Made by a program: the position numbers and the translations under genes
Part shown: positions 1 through 7,727 of the stretch, in pieces
Layout: each line of letters begins with the position of its first letter
Numbering within the stretch: the stretch's first letter is position 1
Notes under the pieces: model-generated
Seen by the model: only the letters and a program-made list of their open reading frames with translations
Database searches by the model: none
What the model was told of the DNA's origin: nothing
NCBI GenBank assembly: GCA_964390905.1
Contig: CAYMLO010000031.1
Location: forward strand, 1-64,000
DNA length: 64,000 bases
DNA from: JAFGLZ01 sp964390905
GTDB taxonomy: Bacteria > Planctomycetota > Phycisphaerae > UBA1845 > JAFGLZ01
Direction: 5' to 3'

Positions 1-67
1 TCGCATGCCTCAGTGACAAGAGGGGCATTGCGTTGGGCGAGGTTTGACGCACCTTACCATGCCACGT

Positions 68-99
68 CGTCTTCTGGCAGCTTAAGGTGTGTCAAGACG
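68..99. repeat. 32-nt dispersed repeat, copy 1
   Basis: This stretch matches 2338-2369 at 27 of 32 positions by eye. Both copies begin CGTCTT and end AAGACG, so each is its own short inverted repeat. A partial inverted copy of its inner part (TTTGACGCACCTTA) lies just upstream at about 44-57. The two full copies bracket the toxin-antitoxin block and the first mini-intron, which could mean the block arrived as a unit (inference). Positions 1-289 otherwise hold no gene that I can support. Confidence 0.55.
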
Positions 100-289
100 C
101 ACCCTGTAGCCAAGATTGTGGGCGAGGGCGATCGGTTCCAGCCAGAACTTCGCCGTGTCCCCCTATCGGGAGGGTGAAGTTGCCGCGCTCTCACGCGTCA
201 CGAAACAGGCCAGAATTGTGTGGCAATATGCCGTACAGAATGGTATACTCCCGTAGTGGCTGACCGATGGTTCCGCATGGGAGATCCCG

Positions 290-568
290 ATGCCCTCGAC
301 ATCGCAGAGCACGCGCTTGGATGTGCGACTTCCCGAGGAGAAGAAGAGACGCATTGAGCAGGCCGCCAGCTACCTTGGGCAGAGCGTCAGCGCCTTTACC
401 GTCGCGACGCTCGTTCGGGAGGCGGAGGAGGTCGTCGAGCGGTTCGGTATGATGCAGCTCAGCGACCGCGACCGCGATGCCTTCCTGTCCGCGCTGGACA
501 ACCCGCCACAGCCCAACGCCAGGCTTCGCAAGGCCGCGAAGCGCCATGCCAAGACGGTCGCCGAATGA
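290..568 (+). CDS. TacA-like antitoxin (DUF1778, ribbon-helix-helix)
   Basis: This 92-residue protein reads as a DUF1778 antitoxin. The N-terminal segment (STRLDVRLPEEKKRRIEQAA, residues 6-25) is the ribbon strand and first helix of the RHH fold, followed by GQSVSAFTVATLV, typical of TacA. The C-terminal half should wrap the toxin. The ATG at 290 is preceded by GGGAG at 279-283, and a TATACT -10-like hexamer lies at 244-249. Its stop overlaps the toxin ATG as ATGA (565-568), the usual translational coupling of this pair. In the family the antitoxin-toxin complex represses its own promoter. That also fits here, but no clear operator could be picked out. Confidence 0.88.
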   Translation: MPSTSQSTRLDVRLPEEKKRRIEQAASYLGQSVSAFTVATLVREAEEVVERFGMMQLSDRDRDAFLSALDNPPQPNARLRKAAKRHAKTVAE

Positions 569-1062
569 CTCCGTGGCGAATCCAGGTCCTGGCCAGGCAC
601 CACGAACGCAAGGGGTTCGACTGCGGCCAGGAGAGTCTGAACGCCTTTCTCCGCAGCCATGCAGGCCAGGACGCCCGTCGCGATGTCTCGCGTACGTACG
701 TCGCCGTATCCGAGGATTCGATCATCGTTGTGGGATACTACACGCTCTCGAGCGGCAGTGTGGGCTTCCGGGACTTGCCCGACGAGAAGGCCAAACGGCT
801 GCCCAAGTATCCGATTCCCACCGCTCACCTCGGACGATTGGCCGTCGACAGGAGCTCTCAAGGGCGCGGCCTTGGCGGGATTCTACTGGTCGACGCGTTG
901 AAGCGCGTTCGCGATCTCGCCGACCAGATCGGTATCCATGCCGTGACCGTGCATGCGCTCAATGCCGAGGCCAGGGGTTTCTACGAAGCCCATGGTTTCC
1001 TGCCGCTTCGGGATCACCCCCTGCACCTGTTCTTACCGATGACGACGATTCGGAAGCTGTGA
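565..1062 (+). CDS. GNAT-family acetyltransferase toxin (TacT-like)
   Basis: A 165-residue GNAT acetyltransferase, the toxin partner of the upstream DUF1778 protein. Family members acetylate the amino group of charged aminoacyl-tRNAs and block translation. The acetyl-CoA loop is visible as SSQGRGLGGILL (around residues 95-106), preceded by the strand HLGRLAVD. The C-terminal FYEAHGF carries the conserved tyrosine used in catalysis by TacT proteins. The N-terminal FDCGQESLNAFL is typical of this toxin branch. Length and gene order match known TacAT modules, and the start overlaps the antitoxin stop by 4 nt. Nothing suggests inactivation. The tRNA target cannot be read from sequence. Confidence 0.88.
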   Translation: MTPWRIQVLARHHERKGFDCGQESLNAFLRSHAGQDARRDVSRTYVAVSEDSIIVVGYYTLSSGSVGFRDLPDEKAKRLPKYPIPTAHLGRLAVDRSSQGRGLGGILLVDALKRVRDLADQIGIHAVTVHALNAEARGFYEAHGFLPLRDHPLHLFLPMTTIRKL

Positions 1063-1164
1063 GTTCGGTAGGGCGGGCTTGCCCCCCCCCAGTCGGAGCA
1101 GGCGGCGGGACAGAGGCCGCCTTGCCTAGCTGATCGAAGGTGTGACAAATTGTCTAAGCCAGCC

Positions 1165-1198
1165 TTGATCCGCTGCCTGGGTTTAGACATAATGTCTA
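1165..1198 (+). promoter_or_regulatory. higBA promoter with overlapping palindromic operator
   Basis: TTGATC (1165-1170) and CATAAT (1188-1193) are 17 nt apart and resemble -35 and -10 boxes (4/6 and 5/6 matches). The -10 lies inside a perfect palindrome, TAGACA-TAA-TGTCTA (1184-1198), and TTAGACA (1183-1189) also pairs with TGTCTAA at 1151-1157. The expected transcription start falls at or next to the GTG start codon at 1200, so the message may be leaderless. A palindrome on the -10 fits autorepression by HigA. Boxes and symmetry are seen directly; repression is inferred. Confidence 0.6.
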
Positions 1199-1199
1199 T

Positions 1200-1502
1200 G
1201 TGCGAGTCATCAGCCGCAAGCCGCTGCGAGGGTTCTGGCAGGAACACCCGGATGCCGAAGCGCCCCTTCGGCTCTGGTACAAGACGGCGACGCATGCGGC
1301 GTGGGCGAATCTCCAAGAGGTTCGGCGAGCCTACCCACACGCGGATGCTGTCAGGACCAGAGCTGGGGACGCATTGACCGTGTTCAACATCGGCGGCAAC
1401 AAATACCGGCTGGTGGCCCGGATTCGATACGACCATCAACTGATCAACGTCCGAGCCGTGATGACCCATCAAGCGTACGACGAAGGCACATGGAAGGACT
1501 AG
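1200..1502 (+). CDS. higB: HigB-type mRNA interferase toxin
   Basis: This 100-residue protein matches the HigB toxin family closely: MRVISRKPLRGFW at the start, HPDAEAPLRLWY, then FNIGGNKYRLVARI and a tail around residue 90 resembling the usual THAEYD (here MTHQAYDEGTW). Family members are RelE-fold, ribosome-dependent mRNA endonucleases. The start is GTG at 1200, directly after the palindromic operator, with no Shine-Dalgarno sequence. Toxin precedes antitoxin, as is normal for HigBA; the antitoxin ATG follows 2 nt after the stop at 1502. Confidence 0.9.
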   Translation: MRVISRKPLRGFWQEHPDAEAPLRLWYKTATHAAWANLQEVRRAYPHADAVRTRAGDALTVFNIGGNKYRLVARIRYDHQLINVRAVMTHQAYDEGTWKD

Positions 1503-1504
1503 CC

Positions 1505-1933
1505 ATGCCGACAACCAAGAACGCCAAGCAGAGACTGCCCGGTCGCTTCGAGGACCTCGTGGCAGTCTTCCCCCCTGCGGCCATCACGGACGACGTGGAC
1601 TACGAGAACACGCTCGAGATGGTCGATCGGCTCATGGCTTCCGGCAGGCTGACGAAGGGACAAGGGGTGTACCTCGAGACGCTCGTACAACTCATCGGAG
1701 TCTACGAGGCGAGATACCACGCCGTCGAAACCGCCGACCTGGATGGCGTCGCCGTCCTGCGCCACTTGTTGGACGAGAACGGCATGAACGCATCGGATCT
1801 GGCGCGTCTGTTGAGCGTCCATCCCAGCATGGGCTCGAAGATTCTCCAGGGCCAGCGTTCGCTGACCGTCGATCATCTGCGAAAGCTCGCGGATCGGTTC
1901 AAGGTTCGACCTGAGCTGTTTATGGGATCCTGA
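1505..1933 (+). CDS. higA: HigA-type antitoxin with Xre-like HTH
   Basis: A 142-residue HigA antitoxin. The N-terminal region (DDVDYENTLEMVDRLMASG) resembles the DYxxAL..I..L segment of HigA proteins. The C-terminal part (LLDENGMNASDLARLLSV, PSMGSKILQGQRSLTVDHL) is a clear Xre-type helix-turn-helix. It should neutralise the upstream HigB and repress the promoter through the palindrome at 1184-1198. I chose the ATG at 1505 because it follows the HigB stop by 2 nt and gives the usual family length; an in-frame reading continues further upstream only inside the higB gene. The protein ends LFMGS just before the mini-intron element. Confidence 0.88.
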   Translation: MPTTKNAKQRLPGRFEDLVAVFPPAAITDDVDYENTLEMVDRLMASGRLTKGQGVYLETLVQLIGVYEARYHAVETADLDGVAVLRHLLDENGMNASDLARLLSVHPSMGSKILQGQRSLTVDHLRKLADRFKVRPELFMGS

Positions 1934-1987
1934 AGACGGTTTGCCATGAGCGGAGGAGGTCAAAGAAGGTGAGTCAGAAGAGGTGAT

Positions 1988-2287
1988 AGGGGTAGGAAGG
2001 ACCGGTTGATCCCGGTCCCTCCTCCCTCCGAACCGTGCGTGTGGATCTCCCGCACGCGGCTCTTCAGTCGGTGGGCTCAGCGAGATTGGCACGCCGACGC
2101 ATGGGCTTCGGTCATGGCAAACGCCCCATGCGCAGCGAAGTAGGCGTTCGGCCAGCGCGAACGATCCCCGCCCCGGCCGCGACCACGCAGGCCGCAACGG
2201 CGACGCAGTTACCTTCGGTTACAGGCCAAAGAGCGCATGCCTGGTGGGGACTTGCACTCCACTGATCGAGTACACTCTCAGGCGCAC
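1988..2287 (-). mobile_element. ORF-less group II intron-like mini element, copy A
   Basis: Read on the minus strand, the element opens with GTGCG at 2287 (the GUGYG 5' end of group II introns) and contains GAGTGCAAGTCCCC and AACCGAAGGTAACTGC, blocks common in bacterial intron domain I. It has a domain V-like hairpin at 2030-2062 (AGCCG...loop...CGGTT, with the AGC triad) and a domain VI-like stem (GGACCGGGATCAACCGGTCC) ending near CCTTCCTAC. The whole element is about 300 nt with no reverse transcriptase; a full ribozyme core is about 600 nt. A second copy of the same length lies at 53851-54152. The 5' end sits 3 nt after a hairpin. Splicing ability is unknown. No gene is seen in 1934-2361 apart from this element and its flanking repeats. 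Confidence 0.65.
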
Positions 2288-2290
2288 TGG

Positions 2291-2334
2291 CACGGGCGTC
2301 TCGCCCGTGATTTCTCATGGGCAGGATGCCCATG
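2291..2334. repeat. Paired GC-rich hairpins beside mini-intron A
   Basis: Two perfect palindromes sit in a row: CACGGGCG-TCT-CGCCCGTG (2291-2309) and CATGGGCA-GGA-TGCCCATG (2316-2334). The first also occurs at 54156-54174 and twice in the double hairpin at 10069-10122. In two of the three places a group II intron-like element begins 3 nt from the hairpin. The unit ends in CTACG, like the double hairpin at 10069-10122. Confidence 0.7.
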
Positions 2335-2337
2335 CTA

Positions 2338-2369
2338 CGTCTTATGCCAACTGAAGGTGCGTCAAGACG
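2338..2369. repeat. 32-nt dispersed repeat, copy 2
   Basis: Direct-orientation partner of 68-99 (27/32 identical by eye), with the same CGTCTT...AAGACG ends. Its last 8 nt overlap the 3' end of the adjacent minus-strand gene and supply that gene's stop codon (TGA, complement of 2362-2364). Confidence 0.55.
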
Positions 2370-3828
2370 TAACCGTCTTGGCGAACTTAAACGCGTAGAG
2401 CTTGACCTTCCCATCGAGCCAGAAGCGCAATCGGACTTCCTTTCCCAGCAGCGTCGACAGTGATGGCTGGTCCTCCCAACGGACGGCCAGCCTGAGACCC
2501 TCTTCGGTGATGGGACGACATTCTCTCCGTGCGAACCCCGCCATCTCATTTCGCTGATCATCGAGAACGGCGACGCGGATCGAGCCCCGCCGCGCATCGG
2601 CGTTGAGGGTCAAATGGCGGCCCGTCAACTTGAAGGGTTTGGTGGTCAGTGTTGCAGCGTCCTTGGCGGGCTCGATGTGGACGAAGCCATCCAGTCGCAG
2701 CCTGGCCAGGCCGATCGCACAACGGTTGTTCGTCGCGGCGTGGTCCAATGCCCAGCCGCCGTAGTAGAACCACACTTCCTGGTCTACCACGATCTCGGGC
2801 TTGAGGAAGACCATCCCGGCGTCCCAGCTTCCCTTGGGACCGCAGGGAAAGAACGGCTTGCCGGGCGCGATGCGGGTCCAGCGGATCGTGTCCCGGCTGA
2901 CCATCAGCTCCGTGTCGATCGTTCCGGCCATCCGCACGCCGTCCTTGAGTTTCTTGCCCGCCGGATCGGTGTGGTAGTCGTAGAGATAGCCAAGGTGCAG
3001 GCCCTGGTAGGTCTGGCAGCCCAGGAAATGCGACGTCGCGTGATAGAACTCCAGACGCGGGTCGTCGTCGGGAGCCAGTTGCACGGCGTAGACCCCGCCG
3101 GTCCAGGTCTTCAGGTCCTTGGATTCCGTCCGCCAGATGGCGCGATAGCGATGCTTGTGCTTCGAGCGGTCCCACTTCTGCTCGATCAGGAAGAAGCGCG
3201 GGTTCGGCGTCGCCGGGCCGCCCGTGACGTTGCGCAGATCGCCGATCTTCGCCGTGGTCTTCCAGTGGATGCCATCCGGCGACACGCCCGCGAACTCCGT
3301 CAACCCGGGGACGTTGTCGATGTAGAGCGTGACGAATCGCTCGTCCCGGCTCTTTGCGTAGGGATTGATGCTGACGTACCGCATGCGTGCTTGTCGCCCC
3401 TCGCCGCGCAGCACGATGTTGTTCCGCTTGGTTCCGTCGGGGCCCTCGTAGAGGCCCAGCATCGGCTTGGTCCACGTGATGCCGTCCTTCGACTTGGCGT
3501 AGCAGTTGAAGATTCGATCGTCCTTGTCGTAGTGGGTCCAGTAGTACATATGGAAGCACCGTTGCTCGGGATCCCATAGGACGATGGGCGCGTCGACGGT
3601 GCGGCCCTCCCAGGGATGCTCCGCTCGGAGGATGGATTCGTCGCCGTGCCGCCGCGGCTGATTCAGCACCCGCTTGGCACCCTCCATCCGCTCGATCGCG
3701 CCGTCGTCTATGAAGAGTTGGCGTCGCGGCCTGTTTTCCCCAGCGTCGCCCAGAGCGTTGCCAGCCACCAAGCCAACCCCCGCAACAGCCAACACAGAAC
3801 AGGAAACGGCGAACCTACGTTCCCTCAC
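2362..3828 (-). CDS. Secreted GH32/43-like five-bladed propeller protein
   Basis: A 488-residue protein with an N-terminal signal sequence (RERRF then a hydrophobic stretch to about residue 27). The mature part looks like the five-bladed propeller of GH32/GH43/sialidase-like enzymes: QLFIDDGAIER, HPWEGRTVDAPIVLWDPE, FHMYYWT, SKDGITWTKP and SPDGIHWKTT are blade-edge motifs. The C-terminal 120 residues (LTLNADARRGSIRVAVLDD, then RLRFWLDGKVKLYAF) form a small beta-sandwich. The gene at 27597-29132 has the same architecture, so the two are paralogs. Planctomycetes encode many such proteins of unverified substrate. The likely role is periplasmic or extracellular glycan cleavage or binding. The stop lies inside the 32-nt repeat. 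Confidence 0.7.
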   Translation of the reverse strand: MRERRFAVSCSVLAVAGVGLVAGNALGDAGENRPRRQLFIDDGAIERMEGAKRVLNQPRRHGDESILRAEHPWEGRTVDAPIVLWDPEQRCFHMYYWTHYDKDDRIFNCYAKSKDGITWTKPMLGLYEGPDGTKRNNIVLRGEGRQARMRYVSINPYAKSRDERFVTLYIDNVPGLTEFAGVSPDGIHWKTTAKIGDLRNVTGGPATPNPRFFLIEQKWDRSKHKHRYRAIWRTESKDLKTWTGGVYAVQLAPDDDPRLEFYHATSHFLGCQTYQGLHLGYLYDYHTDPAGKKLKDGVRMAGTIDTELMVSRDTIRWTRIAPGKPFFPCGPKGSWDAGMVFLKPEIVVDQEVWFYYGGWALDHAATNNRCAIGLARLRLDGFVHIEPAKDAATLTTKPFKLTGRHLTLNADARRGSIRVAVLDDQRNEMAGFARRECRPITEEGLRLAVRWEDQPSLSTLLGKEVRLRFWLDGKVKLYAFKFAKTVTS

Positions 3829-4074
3829 GACCCACCTCCGCTATGCGAAGCACTCTGTACGCTGCGTCTCGGACCTCGGTGCGCGTTATACTAGCTGCCG
3901 GTCATCTCTGGTCAAACAAGATCGGGCGGGTGCCTCCGAGGGAGCCGGCCAGTTCCCTCACGCCAACACGGGACCTGGCACCATCGTTTCGGGAACGCGG
4001 GTATGATGTCTCGAGACGCCCGGCCAAGATGGCCGGACGGTAAGATCCGGAAGAACGGATGGGACGGTGAAACG

Positions 4075-7000
4075 ATGAACAAAATCACGACCCCACGCCG
4101 CTGCGTTATTGCCCTCGCGGTGGCCGCTGTCGTCTACGTACCGCTGCCGAGCGCCGCGGGCCAGGCCGCTGAGGCCCTGGGCCGAAAGGCGCAGGAAGCG
4201 GCGTCGCAGATCGTGCGCGCGAGCGGCGCGTCCGGCGGCATCTGCGTCGTTGTCGGCAGGACGGACGTCGACCTTGCGCTGGCGCTGGCCGAGCGGGGCC
4301 GGTTCCTCGTCCATTGCCTGTACACGAACCGTGCGCTCTGCGACAAGATGCGGCGGGTCATTCGTTCCCGGGACATGTGCGGGACCGTATCCGCCAGTAC
4401 GCTCGACGGCGGACAGCTTCCGTACACCGACAATCTCATCAACGTTGTGGTCGTCGACGCCTACCCCGCGCTCTCGGAGGAAGGTCTGTCACCGAACGAG
4501 GTGGTGCGGGTCCTAAGACCACTTGGGACGGCATACTTCGGCGGGTTCCCGGCCTCCGCCGATTCCAAGGCGCAGATGGACGAGCTTGCGACGAAGCTTC
4601 GGTCGTCGGGAGCCGAGGAGGTCTCGCCTGTCAAATCCGGCGGCATGTGGCTGCGGGCGAAGAAGGCCTGGCCCGGCGACATCGATGAGTGGACGCACTA
4701 CCTCCACGGGCCCGATGGAAACCCCGTCGCACGGGACCGCGTCGTCGGACCACCCAAACACTACCAGTGGACGGCCGGTCCCATGTGGCTGCGATCCCAC
4801 GAGACCGACTCGAGCATCAGCACGCTCGTGACGTCCCGCGGCAGGCTCTTCTGCATCGTCGACGAAGCCCCGATCAGCTTGGCCGGCAACCATCCGTTGC
4901 CCGACAAGTGGTGCCTCGTGGCGCGGGACGCGTTCAACGGCGTCGCCTTGTGGAAGGTGCCGATCCAGCGATGGGGATGGCGGGAGTGGAAGGATACGTG
5001 GTTCAACTTCCGCCCCGGCGACTTCCCGCTCAACCTCCAGAAGCGGCTCGTGGCCGTGGGGGATAAACTGTATGTCACGCTCGGGTACCGCGCGCCGGTT
5101 TCCGAGATCGACGCGAAGACGGGGACCCTCCTGAAGACATACGCCGGTACGGAACGAGCCGGCGAGATCCTGTACCTGGACGGCATGTTGATCCTCTCGG
5201 TCCTCACCGGCGACCAGGTCAAGGTCATGGCGGTGGATGCCGCGACGGGTAAGCAGAAATGGGCAACCCCCCGTGCGTATGGGGGCAGCACGGTCGACTA
5301 CATCAGATGGGCTAACCAGTACGCCAAGTTCAAACCCCCGAAGCTCGATCCGTCGTTGAACCTGTCCACCGACGGACACGCGGTCGCCTTCATCGACCGA
5401 CGCGACGTCGTCTGCCTGGATTTCCAGACGGGCACAGAGCGGTGGCGGTCCTCCTTCCCGACGGCCAAGGCGGACCAACGTGCCGGCGGCATCAAGTCAC
5501 TGGGGAACCTGTGGGTCGGCACGATGATCGTCTCGGACGGCGTGGTCATCCACGCGAGTCCGAACCAGCTCGCGGCGTTCTCCGCCGATACGGGCAAGGT
5601 CCTGTGGACCCAACCCAAGAAGTACATCGGCCATCTCTGGTACGAGTGGAAGGACGTCTTCGTGATCGATGGCCTCGTCTGGACCTGGAGCGCAGAACTG
5701 GACACGGGGGACTTCGACATCGGGCGCAAGCGGAAGCAGCGTACGTTCTGGCCGCGGACCGTGAACGGATACGACATCAAGACCGGCGAGCCCAAAAAGA
5801 AGGTGCCGCTCGGATCCATCTTCAGGGCCCATCACCATCACCGCTGCTATCGGAACAAGGCGACCCTCCGTTACATCCTCGCCAGCAGGCGCGGAACCGA
5901 ATACGTCGACCTCGAGCAAGGCAAGCACACGGTCCACAACTGGGTGAGAGGCACGTGTCACGTCGGAATGATGCCCGCCAACGGCCTGCAGTACGTGCCG
6001 CCGCACCCCTGCGCCTGCTACATCGACGAGAAGCTCAACGGGATGATCGCGCTGGCGCCAGCGCGGACGGATAGGAGCGAATCGCCAAGAATGAAGGACC
6101 AGGAACGTCTGGAGAAGGGGCCCGCATATGGCCAGGCCAAGGCCAGTCCTTCCTCCCCTGCCCTGTGCGCTCCCAGCGACTGGCCCACATTCCGTCAGGA
6201 TTCGATGCGCACCGGATCGGTCGACACCCGGGTGCCGGACGACGCCGTGCCGCTGTGGCGCGAGAAGATCGGCGGTAGCCTGTCCCCACCGATCGTCGTG
6301 GCCGACAGGCTGTACGCATCGCTCATCGACGAGCATCACGTCGTCTGTCTGGATGCGCGCAATGGCCGGAGACTGTGGGAACGTGCCGCCGGAGGCCGAA
6401 TCGACTCGCCGCCGACCTACCACAAGGGCACGGTCCTGTTCGGGTCAGCGGATGGGTGGGTGTACTGCCTGCGCGCGACCGATGGGCAGCTGGTGTGGCG
6501 ATTCCGCGCCGCGCCCGAGGAGCGGTTGATCGGCGCGTTCGGCCAGTTGGAGTCGGCCTGGCCCGTCCACGGCAGCGTGCTCGTGCAAGACGACACGGTG
6601 TACTTCGCTGCAGGGCGATCGTCTCAGGTCGACGGTGGCATTCACGTGTACGGCATCGAGGCGACGACGGGCAAGCTGCGCCATCAGACGACGCTCGAGG
6701 GACCGCACTACACGGTCGATAACGTCAAAGAGAACTTCAAGCTGCCGATGGGGACGCTTCCGGACGTCCTGATGGCCGACGGCTCGAAGATCTACATGCG
6801 CTCCGTGGCGTTCGACGCGAAGCTGAAACGTCAGCGAGGCAAGCCGGAGCTTCGCACGAAGAGCGGCTTTTTGGAGGACAGCTACTTCAAGCGCGTGCCC
6901 TGGACGTACGGCAAGGGAGCCGACTACGGGCGTCTCATCGTCCACGACAAACGGTCGGTTTACTACGTGCGGATGTTCGACACCCTGCGCGGCCTGGATC

Positions 7001-7353
7001 CCACCGTGTTCTTCACCCCGGGCAAGGAGGGATACCTCCTGTTCGCCAAGAACGCGACGGGCGGTCGGCGAACCTGGATGGAGCGGGTCCGGGTGCGGAT
7101 CCGCGCGATGGTCCTGACCCCAGCCCGCCTGTACGTCGCTGGCCCGCCGGACGTCATCGACCCGGCCGACCCGCTCGGCGCGTTCGAGGGCAGAAAGGGC
7201 GGGCTGCTGTACGCAGTCGATTCGACATCCGGCGAGAAGCTCAAGGAGTATTCACTCCCATCCCCGCCGGTCTTCAACGGCGCAGCCGCCGCCAACGGCC
7301 GGCTCTACATCGCCGACGAAGACGGCAGCATCGCCTGTTTCGGCAAGCGGTAG
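4075..7353 (+). CDS. Secreted methyltransferase-like / PQQ beta-propeller fusion
   Basis: A 1,092-residue exported protein. A signal peptide (TPRRCVIALAVAAVVYV...SAAGQA) is followed by a Rossmann-like segment (residues about 28-165: ICVVVGRTDVDLALALAERG ... LINVVVVDAYPAL ... VVRVLRPLGTAYFGG) that follows the class I methyltransferase strand order but has no clear SAM-binding glycine loop. Next come PQQ-type propeller blades (WKVPIQRWGWREW, VCLDFQTGTERWRSS, VLWTQPKKY), then from about residue 690 a second propeller starting DWPTFRQDSMRTG with VVCLDARNGRRLWERA and VYCLRATDGQLVWRF. The ATG at 4075 is preferred over the one at 4003 because it directly precedes the signal peptide. A related fusion lies at 48545-53536. 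The role is unknown: possibly a periplasmic sensor or a non-quinone propeller scaffold. Confidence 0.75.
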   Translation: MNKITTPRRCVIALAVAAVVYVPLPSAAGQAAEALGRKAQEAASQIVRASGASGGICVVVGRTDVDLALALAERGRFLVHCLYTNRALCDKMRRVIRSRDMCGTVSASTLDGGQLPYTDNLINVVVVDAYPALSEEGLSPNEVVRVLRPLGTAYFGGFPASADSKAQMDELATKLRSSGAEEVSPVKSGGMWLRAKKAWPGDIDEWTHYLHGPDGNPVARDRVVGPPKHYQWTAGPMWLRSHETDSSISTLVTSRGRLFCIVDEAPISLAGNHPLPDKWCLVARDAFNGVALWKVPIQRWGWREWKDTWFNFRPGDFPLNLQKRLVAVGDKLYVTLGYRAPVSEIDAKTGTLLKTYAGTERAGEILYLDGMLILSVLTGDQVKVMAVDAATGKQKWATPRAYGGSTVDYIRWANQYAKFKPPKLDPSLNLSTDGHAVAFIDRRDVVCLDFQTGTERWRSSFPTAKADQRAGGIKSLGNLWVGTMIVSDGVVIHASPNQLAAFSADTGKVLWTQPKKYIGHLWYEWKDVFVIDGLVWTWSAELDTGDFDIGRKRKQRTFWPRTVNGYDIKTGEPKKKVPLGSIFRAHHHHRCYRNKATLRYILASRRGTEYVDLEQGKHTVHNWVRGTCHVGMMPANGLQYVPPHPCACYIDEKLNGMIALAPARTDRSESPRMKDQERLEKGPAYGQAKASPSSPALCAPSDWPTFRQDSMRTGSVDTRVPDDAVPLWREKIGGSLSPPIVVADRLYASLIDEHHVVCLDARNGRRLWERAAGGRIDSPPTYHKGTVLFGSADGWVYCLRATDGQLVWRFRAAPEERLIGAFGQLESAWPVHGSVLVQDDTVYFAAGRSSQVDGGIHVYGIEATTGKLRHQTTLEGPHYTVDNVKENFKLPMGTLPDVLMADGSKIYMRSVAFDAKLKRQRGKPELRTKSGFLEDSYFKRVPWTYGKGADYGRLIVHDKRSVYYVRMFDTLRGLDPTVFFTPGKEGYLLFAKNATGGRRTWMERVRVRIRAMVLTPARLYVAGPPDVIDPADPLGAFEGRKGGLLYAVDSTSGEKLKEYSLPSPPVFNGAAAANGRLYIADEDGSIACFGKR

Positions 7354-7449
7354 GACCAACCGCCCGGCGATCCGGACTCTCATGCGTTCCGCTAGGTGAA
7401 CTCGGAGTGGGTCGCGTGCTTGAACGGGCAAGTGGGGTCTTCCCGGCAC

Positions 7450-7478
7450 TGGACAGAAGGTATAACCACAGTTATACT
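7450..7478 (+). promoter_or_regulatory. mazEF-type promoter with operator over the -10
   Basis: TGGACA (7450-7455, 5/6 to consensus) and TATACT (7473-7478) are separated by 17 nt. A perfect inverted repeat GTATAAC-CACA-GTTATAC (7460-7477) covers the spacer and most of the -10. The ATG of the antitoxin starts 7 nt after the -10 with no Shine-Dalgarno sequence, so transcription probably begins at or next to the start codon. The layout suits autorepression by the ribbon-helix-helix antitoxin. Confidence 0.7.
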
Positions 7479-7484
7479 CCAAGC

Positions 7485-7727
7485 ATGAAGACCGCTGTTT
7501 CCATGCCAGACGATTTGTTCCGGGCCGCCGAGCGGGCTGCCAAGCGCCTCGGGCTCTCGCGGAGCGAGTTGTACCGCCGAGCCATCGAGTCGTTCATCAG
7601 GGACCACAGCGAGCAGGCCGTGACCGAAGCGCTGGATCGGGTCCACGAATCGCAGGAAGGGCCGGGTCGACTCGATCACCTCCTGGAACAGCTCCAGGAC
7701 GCTTCGGTTCCGAGGGAAGAATGGTAG
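7485..7727 (+). CDS. MazE-like antitoxin (CopG/ribbon-helix-helix)
   Basis: An 80-residue ribbon-helix-helix protein: MKTAVSMPDDLFRAAERAAK gives the DNA-binding ribbon and first helix, and GLSRSELYRRAIESFI the second helix. The C-terminal ESQEGPGRLDHLLEQLQDA is the likely toxin-binding tail. It is the antitoxin for the MazF-type toxin that starts at 7721; the two genes overlap by 7 nt. I chose the ATG at 7485 because it starts at the RHH ribbon and sits immediately downstream of the promoter/operator at 7450-7478. An upstream in-frame reading from 7407 would run through the operator and is rejected. Confidence 0.88.
   Translation: MKTAVSMPDDLFRAAERAAKRLGLSRSELYRRAIESFIRDHSEQAVTEALDRVHESQEGPGRLDHLLEQLQDASVPREEW

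Noticed and set aside
1081..1090. Run of C residues as a slippage or phase-variation site
   Set aside because: It lies after the TacT-like stop codon in a non-coding gap, so slippage would change no protein.
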